This document shows, one piece after another, positions 59,758 to 64,000 of a stretch of DNA of 64,000 bases. Numbering within the stretch: the first letter of the stretch is position 1; each line of letters begins with the position of its first letter. Source of the stretch: Hirschia sp964352025. GTDB lineage: Bacteria; Pseudomonadota; Alphaproteobacteria; Caulobacterales; Hyphomonadaceae. The notes beneath the pieces are model-generated. The model made no database searches. It had not been told where the DNA came from and saw only the letters and a list, made by a program, of their open reading frames with translations. The DNA lies in contig CAYGPZ010000001.1 of assembly GCA_964352025.1 (NCBI GenBank), forward strand, positions 620,001 through 684,000, given 5' to 3'. The position numbers and the translations under genes were made by a program.

Positions 59758-62715
59758 TTAATCTAATTTCGGGCGCTGAGGCTCAGGAACTGGGATACCA
59801 TCAGTGTCTAATTCAACGATCGGATACCCGAGATCTTTTAGCTCATCTTCAATTTCGGCTTTGTCGCCCATGACCACCATGATCATTTCATCAAGGTTTA
59901 AATGTTTGGCGGCCAGACCATCGATTTCTTCTTTGGTTATACCTTCAAGAATGGCTTTTTGCGTATCGGTAAAGCCATCAGGAAGGCGATAGGTGATGAT
60001 GCGGGATAAGAAGCCAAGTTTATCAAATGGCGTTTCGTATTTCAGTGCATCGCGTTGGCCAATCGCTGACTTCGTGAAGGCTAATTCATCTTCGGTAATT
60101 CCATTTGCTGCAAATGATTTTATCTCATTGGTAAACTGAACAATGGAATCGGCTGTGGCATCGGTACGAACACCTGCTGATGCGGTGAATGTACCTGTCA
60201 CATCCGAACCTGAAAAGCCTGATCTTGCGCCATATGTATAGCCCTTGTCTTCGCGTAAGTTCAGGTTTATCCGGCTATTAAACGCGCCACCTAGCGGATA
60301 GTTCATTATGCGTGCGCGGTAATATTCGCCTGATGCATCATAAGGCAATGAACGTTTACCGATCCTGATTTCTGACTGGGCAGCACCTTCTTTGTCGATA
60401 AGGTAAAGCGTACCAGCATCGATTTCAGGGAAGGGTTCTAGAGCAGATAATTGAGCGGGATATCCAGCCCAATCGTTTAATGTATCTAACTTTGTTTCAA
60501 GCTCTTCTTGTGTCAGGTCACTAACCGCAATGATCGATGCATCGCCCGCCCGATAATAGCTTTTATAGAATGTGCTTACATCAGTAAGTGTGAGCGAGTT
60601 AATTGTCTCCGTCGTTCCTTGGCTTGAGTAAGCGGACGGATTGTTGTGTCCGAAAGTCAGCAAAGAAAATACTCCGCTAGCAATTGCAGCAGGCTGAGTC
60701 TTCTGGTGTTCAATAGCTTGAAGAGTTTGCTCTTTTATGCGTTTGAAATCATCTGGATCGAATTTGGGTTGAAGTAGGCGTTCTTTGACGATTGCCAAGG
60801 TCTCATCCAAGTTTTCAGTCAAAGAATGAACGGTGATGTTTGTAAACCGTTTGCCGCTTCCAATGCTGATACTGGAGCCTAGTTTGGCAAGGCGGTTTGA
60901 TAATTCTTCATTCGTAGATGAATGGGTCGCTTCACCTAGCATAGCAGACGTTAAAGCTGCCAGCCCCAATTGTTCCAGAGTTTCTTGTCGACTGCCGGCT
61001 TCGAACTGAATTTGAATTGCCGTTGTCGGTGTTTCTTCGTTGATCGCCCCTAAAATATTGACGCCATTTGTCATGCTGGACTTCCAGATATCAGGAAGTT
61101 TTACCGCAGGATTGAAGTTTGCCGCACTTGGTTTGATTGAACGATCAAAATCATCGGTCGCATAACGCAATTCGAGTTCTGCATCATCAGATGCTTCTGG
61201 AATATCGCGCTCATACATTGTCCAGCTATCTGGTGCAGTAATCGTGTCACCCTGTCCTTTAGGAACGACCGACATGATCACCGCAGGTTTGTCTTTGATG
61301 TATTGATTGTACACACGCATCACATCTTCTTTGGTGACGTTTGAGTATCTCGCAATATCATCTTGTGTGTAGTTGGGCGATCCAGTGAACGTTTCATAGA
61401 AAGCGAGCTGTGAAACTTTTCCAGATACACTTTCCAGATTATAGATCATGCCCGAAACAATACCGGCTTTCACGCGTTCAATATCATCGTCCTCGACGCC
61501 GCGTGTTTCAAATTCGGCAACAGAGTCGCGAAGAATGCGTTCTAGATCGGTTAGGGATGTTCCCGATGCTGGGTTGGGGAGGGCACTCAGCGTGAAGGTA
61601 CAATTTAGTTCGCGACATCCATGTCCAGCACTTGCTTGTACGGCAAGACCTTCTTTCACAAGGTTTTTGTAAAGAAGTGATGTGCGTCCTTCGCCCATGA
61701 TGGACATTAAAACATCCAGCGGCGCTTCATCAGGGTGGCGTGCATATACTGTTGGCATAGCCATGAAAACGAGTGGAAGCGCAATATTGTCTTCCATCGA
61801 GATATAGCGATCAGCTTCGAGTGTGACTGGCGTATATTCCGGCGCTTCAACCTCTGGTCCTCTAGGGATAGATCCAAAATATTTGGCAATCCATTCTAGT
61901 GTTTGGGTCTTATCTATGTCGCCACCAATCGTCAGCGTCGCATTGTTTGGTCCATACCAGCGCAAGAAGAATTTCTTGAGATCATCCAGATTGGCGCGGT
62001 TTAAATCTTCAATATAACCAATAGTTTGCCATGAATATGGATGACCTTCTGGAAATAGCGCTTCGCTCATTCTTTCCCAGACAAGTCCGTATGGGCGGTT
62101 ATCATAATTCTGGCCGCGTTCGTTTTTGACGGTTTCGCGTTGGTTTTCAAATTTCTCTTCGGTAACTGCATCAAGGAAGAAACCCATGCGGTCAGCTTCC
62201 AACCATAGGATTTTCTCTAACTGGTTGGATGGGATGGTTTCATAATAGTTTGTGCGGTCTGAATTGGTTGTGCCGTTTAGCGTTCCACCTGCTTCGGAAA
62301 TCGTTTTGAAATGCTCTTCATCTGCGACATTTTCAGATCCCTGAAACATCATGTGCTCAAAGAAATGCGCAAATCCTGATTTGCCGACTTCTTCGCGCGC
62401 CGAACCAACATGGTAGGTAATATCAGTGTGGATGAGGGGATCAGATTTATCTTCATGCAGCACGATGGTTAGGCCATTGGGCATTTCATATTTGCTGTAT
62501 GGAATACCGGTTTCACCATTTGCTGGTGCGTAAGTTTCGATTAGTTTTATGTCACCCGGGAGAGGCGCAATAATTGTTTCAGCAACACTCGCATCAGTGT
62601 CCTTTGAAGAGGTCGATGTAACCTCTTTGGGTGACGTGTCTTTTATGAACGGTAATGTCGCACATGCAGATACGCTGAGTAAAAGAGCGGCCATTAACGA
62701 GGTGCGAACAATCAT
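59758..62715 (-). CDS. M16 family zinc peptidase, tandem-domain lipoprotein
   Basis: A 985-residue pitrilysin/insulinase-type protein. The signal ends in VSAC (lipobox, Cys18), so it is probably a periplasmic or outer-membrane lipoprotein. The N-terminal M16 module has the inverted zinc motif HFFEH (117-121) and the downstream Glu region FENQRETVKNERGQ. The C-terminal module (from about residue 545) lacks an HxxEH motif, as in other two-module members where it only shapes the chamber. It should degrade short peptides. The gene lies between a terminator on its 3' side and phoH upstream. Confidence 0.92.
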   Translation of the reverse strand: MIVRTSLMAALLLSVSACATLPFIKDTSPKEVTSTSSKDTDASVAETIIAPLPGDIKLIETYAPANGETGIPYSKYEMPNGLTIVLHEDKSDPLIHTDITYHVGSAREEVGKSGFAHFFEHMMFQGSENVADEEHFKTISEAGGTLNGTTNSDRTNYYETIPSNQLEKILWLEADRMGFFLDAVTEEKFENQRETVKNERGQNYDNRPYGLVWERMSEALFPEGHPYSWQTIGYIEDLNRANLDDLKKFFLRWYGPNNATLTIGGDIDKTQTLEWIAKYFGSIPRGPEVEAPEYTPVTLEADRYISMEDNIALPLVFMAMPTVYARHPDEAPLDVLMSIMGEGRTSLLYKNLVKEGLAVQASAGHGCRELNCTFTLSALPNPASGTSLTDLERILRDSVAEFETRGVEDDDIERVKAGIVSGMIYNLESVSGKVSQLAFYETFTGSPNYTQDDIARYSNVTKEDVMRVYNQYIKDKPAVIMSVVPKGQGDTITAPDSWTMYERDIPEASDDAELELRYATDDFDRSIKPSAANFNPAVKLPDIWKSSMTNGVNILGAINEETPTTAIQIQFEAGSRQETLEQLGLAALTSAMLGEATHSSTNEELSNRLAKLGSSISIGSGKRFTNITVHSLTENLDETLAIVKERLLQPKFDPDDFKRIKEQTLQAIEHQKTQPAAIASGVFSLLTFGHNNPSAYSSQGTTETINSLTLTDVSTFYKSYYRAGDASIIAVSDLTQEELETKLDTLNDWAGYPAQLSALEPFPEIDAGTLYLIDKEGAAQSEIRIGKRSLPYDASGEYYRARIMNYPLGGAFNSRINLNLREDKGYTYGARSGFSGSDVTGTFTASAGVRTDATADSIVQFTNEIKSFAANGITEDELAFTKSAIGQRDALKYETPFDKLGFLSRIITYRLPDGFTDTQKAILEGITKEEIDGLAAKHLNLDEMIMVVMGDKAEIEDELKDLGYPIVELDTDGIPVPEPQRPKLD

Positions 62716-62803
62716 AGGAATCCCCTGAGCAATTATGTGTTTTGCAATATGTTAAATGGTTAAGTGGCCAAACTATGATTTGCAACCAGATTTTAAATAG
62801 AAA

Positions 62804-62837
62804 ATCCCCGTTTCACCGCAATGTGTGAAACGGGGAT
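62804..62837 (-). terminator. Terminator of phoH-like gene
   Basis: ATCCCCGTTTCAC (62804-62816) and GTGAAACGGGGAT (62825-62837) form a perfect 13-bp stem; TTTTC follows on the minus strand. Confidence 0.88.
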
Positions 62838-62859
62838 GATGGTGTGAAGGAAATCTATT

Positions 62860-63693
62860 TTATAAAGTCGTTAGCATTTTTGCGACGAGAGGGTGACGCA
62901 CGACGTCTTCCTTCGCCAATCGTATGATGGATATATCTTCCATGCCTTCGAGTTTTTCAGCCGCTGGTCCAAGGCCTGATAATTCAGGTAGTAGATCTGA
63001 CTGCGCAGGATCTCCGGTGACGATCATGGAGGAGTTCCAGCCAAGGCGTGTGAGCAACATTTTGATCTGCATATAGGTACAGTTCTGTGCCTCATCGATG
63101 ACCACAAAAGCGTTATTCAATGTCCGCCCTCGCATGAATGCGACAGGCGCTATTTCTATCAGCCCTTCAGCCATCATGGACTTGAGTGATTTGGCTGGGA
63201 GCCGATCTGACAAAGCATCATAGAGCGGACGAAGGTAGGGGGCTAATTTGTCTTCCATGTCACCAGGTAGGAAGCCGATGTTTTCACCGGCATCGACAGC
63301 AGGACGACATAGAACGATGCGTCCGACACGGCCTGCTTTTAGGGCTTCAACGGCTTTTGCAATCGCCAAGTATGTCTTACCAGTACCTGCTGGGCCAAGT
63401 GCCATAACCAGATTGTCTTTATCTATGGCTTCCATGAATTTTGCCTGCCCGTCTGAGCGAGGTGTGATGTTTTTTACAAAACGCTGTTCGCGTGTGTGAT
63501 GTGTGTGACCGGAAGGAGCCTCATTACTATTGTGATGATGTTTGGAAGACTTCTTTTTGTGTTTGGGGTGATCATCCGTTGGGTCCCATTTCCGTTCCAA
63601 AAAATCGATTTCTGGGCTGTGACCTGCATCCTCAAAATAGTCACTTGCGTCAAACTCTGCACGTAGACGGCGGACATTGGATCGCTTAGCCAT
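62860..63693 (-). CDS. PhoH family ATPase
   Basis: A 277-residue protein with a P-loop core: Walker A GPAGTGKT (100-107), Walker B FVVIDEAQN, and IVLCRPAVDAGENIGFLPGDMEDKL, the PhoH signature. PhoH-type ATPases are thought to act on RNA, often beside YbeY, but no ybeY is next to this one. The first 70 residues are an odd extension rich in His, Lys and Ser (KKKSSKHHHN, TDDHPKHKKK, GHTHHTREQ). The His-rich run could bind metal. The gene starts behind a putative sRNA terminator. Confidence 0.92.
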   Translation of the reverse strand: MAKRSNVRRLRAEFDASDYFEDAGHSPEIDFLERKWDPTDDHPKHKKKSSKHHHNSNEAPSGHTHHTREQRFVKNITPRSDGQAKFMEAIDKDNLVMALGPAGTGKTYLAIAKAVEALKAGRVGRIVLCRPAVDAGENIGFLPGDMEDKLAPYLRPLYDALSDRLPAKSLKSMMAEGLIEIAPVAFMRGRTLNNAFVVIDEAQNCTYMQIKMLLTRLGWNSSMIVTGDPAQSDLLPELSGLGPAAEKLEGMEDISIIRLAKEDVVRHPLVAKMLTTL

Positions 63694-63735
63694 GATTTTC
63701 TCCTATGGAACTGGCAAAAATGGATAGTGCCGGAC

Positions 63736-63880
63736 AGAAAAAAGCCGCAGGGCCAAAAGGCTCTACGGCTTGGGTGAAAACGTGTGGGGTGAAAGAAGAG
63801 CCACCATGGAAAGGCAGGGGCGTCATTCTTCCGGTAGGATAATGTCTACCGGGAGGAGGCACTTGATGGGGAGATAATAA
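63736..63880 (-). ncRNA. Putative small RNA with CCTCCTCCC motif and terminator
   Basis: Read on the minus strand, the region holds TGCCTCCTCCCGG, then a perfect 7-bp hairpin CCGGTAG/CTACCGG (63846-63852 and 63831-63837, 8-base loop), and about 90 bases later a strong Rho-independent terminator. The terminator arms are AAGCCGTAGAGCC and GGCCCTGCGGCTT around TTTT (63742-63771), followed by TTTTTT. No credible protein uses this terminator. CCUCCUCCC is a known unpaired anti-Shine-Dalgarno motif in alphaproteobacterial sRNAs (alpha-r15 and CcsR/cuckoo types). The 5' end is not defined; a -10-like TTATTAT lies near 63873-63880. Confidence 0.45.
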
Positions 63881-64000
63881 CTCTCGCACGCAACCAATCC
63901 TTCAAACTGAACTCGCATCGTTGCTTCGAATTGTATTATTTCGAATCACGATAACGAATCATACTCATATTAACCTACACCCAAGTTACCATCTTCCTAA
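63881..64000. other. Right-edge non-coding sequence
   Basis: I see no gene here. The segment is AT-rich and carries TTCGAA twice (63926-63931 and 63941-63946) as a spaced palindrome. It may hold the promoter of the putative sRNA. Confidence 0.3.

Noticed and set aside
63686..63889. Minus-strand 67-codon frame before phoH
   Set aside because: Pro/His/Phe-rich, no family, no ribosome binding site, and it runs through a terminator hairpin. A small RNA explains the region better.
1..64000. CRISPR arrays, insertion sequences, prophage
   Set aside because: No direct-repeat array, transposase, integrase or phage gene was seen in either strand.

Overview
The window reads as chromosomal DNA of a marine alphaproteobacterium, most likely a Hyphomonadaceae/Caulobacterales-type organism (Hirschia-like). 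This is inferred from gene families, not from a search. Signs are two DUF1476 genes, a DUF3126 gene, a Caulobacter-type giant TonB receptor, the split PurL/PurQ/PurS system, two TorF-type porins and a ScfR/RamB-like glyoxylate regulator. GC content is moderate. I see no phage, transposase, integrase or CRISPR array. The only RNA gene seen with confidence is tRNA-Leu(UAA); a second, putative small RNA lies near the right edge.

Layout. 0-6 kb: LuxR-type regulator, small lipoprotein behind a palindrome-bearing promoter, a phospholipase-C-like/coiled-coil/DUF4332 fusion, and a NIT-domain chemoreceptor. 6-12.4 kb: rimO, PilZ protein, grxD, aldo/keto reductase, bolA, an ACE-like M2 peptidase and a DUF1993 protein. 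12.4-21.1 kb: purine genes purL, purQ, purS, purC and purB on the minus strand. They are interrupted by a SUKH-like gene and by two copies of a DUF1476 + exported-thioredoxin pair. 21.4-29.2 kb: a repeat-rich peptidoglycan-binding protein, an exported sulfatase, an exported esterase, radC, map, a cut-down chemoreceptor-like protein, a CinA-like protein and tRNA-Leu.

29.4-40.8 kb is an alginate utilisation locus. It holds a TonB receptor, a FadR-type GntR repressor, a PL6 alginate lyase lipoprotein, a PL17 oligoalginate lyase lipoprotein, a KdgF-like cupin, an ExuT-like MFS permease and a DEH-reductase-like SDR. The logic is outer-membrane uptake, depolymerisation to unsaturated monomer, linearisation to DEH, import and reduction towards KDG. 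A TTGGTAT motif recurs around the repressor gene and in front of both the receptor and lyase operons, suggesting one operator family.

41.1-46.9 kb is a five-gene cassette that resembles decaprenyl-phosphoryl-arabinose (DPA) synthesis and use: GT-C glycosyltransferase, HAD-UbiA fusion, DprE1-like, DprE2-like and GtrA. The HAD domain may supply the DPPR phosphatase step. 47.1-52.7 kb is a glyoxylate-shunt cluster (aceA, a 72-residue unknown, glcB, regulator) with several hairpins/palindromes between genes. 52.8-64 kb: an unknown protein/HTTM-like pair, ald with a hairpin covering its ribosome binding site, two TorF-like porins, nitroreductase, Nudix hydrolase, cysE, DUF3126, a double M16 peptidase lipoprotein, phoH-like, and a putative sRNA carrying CCTCCTCCC.

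The best candidates for something new are the DPA cassette with its HAD-UbiA fusion, the SD-masking hairpin of ald, the paired inverted repeats before glcB, the alginate operator set and the putative sRNA at the right edge.
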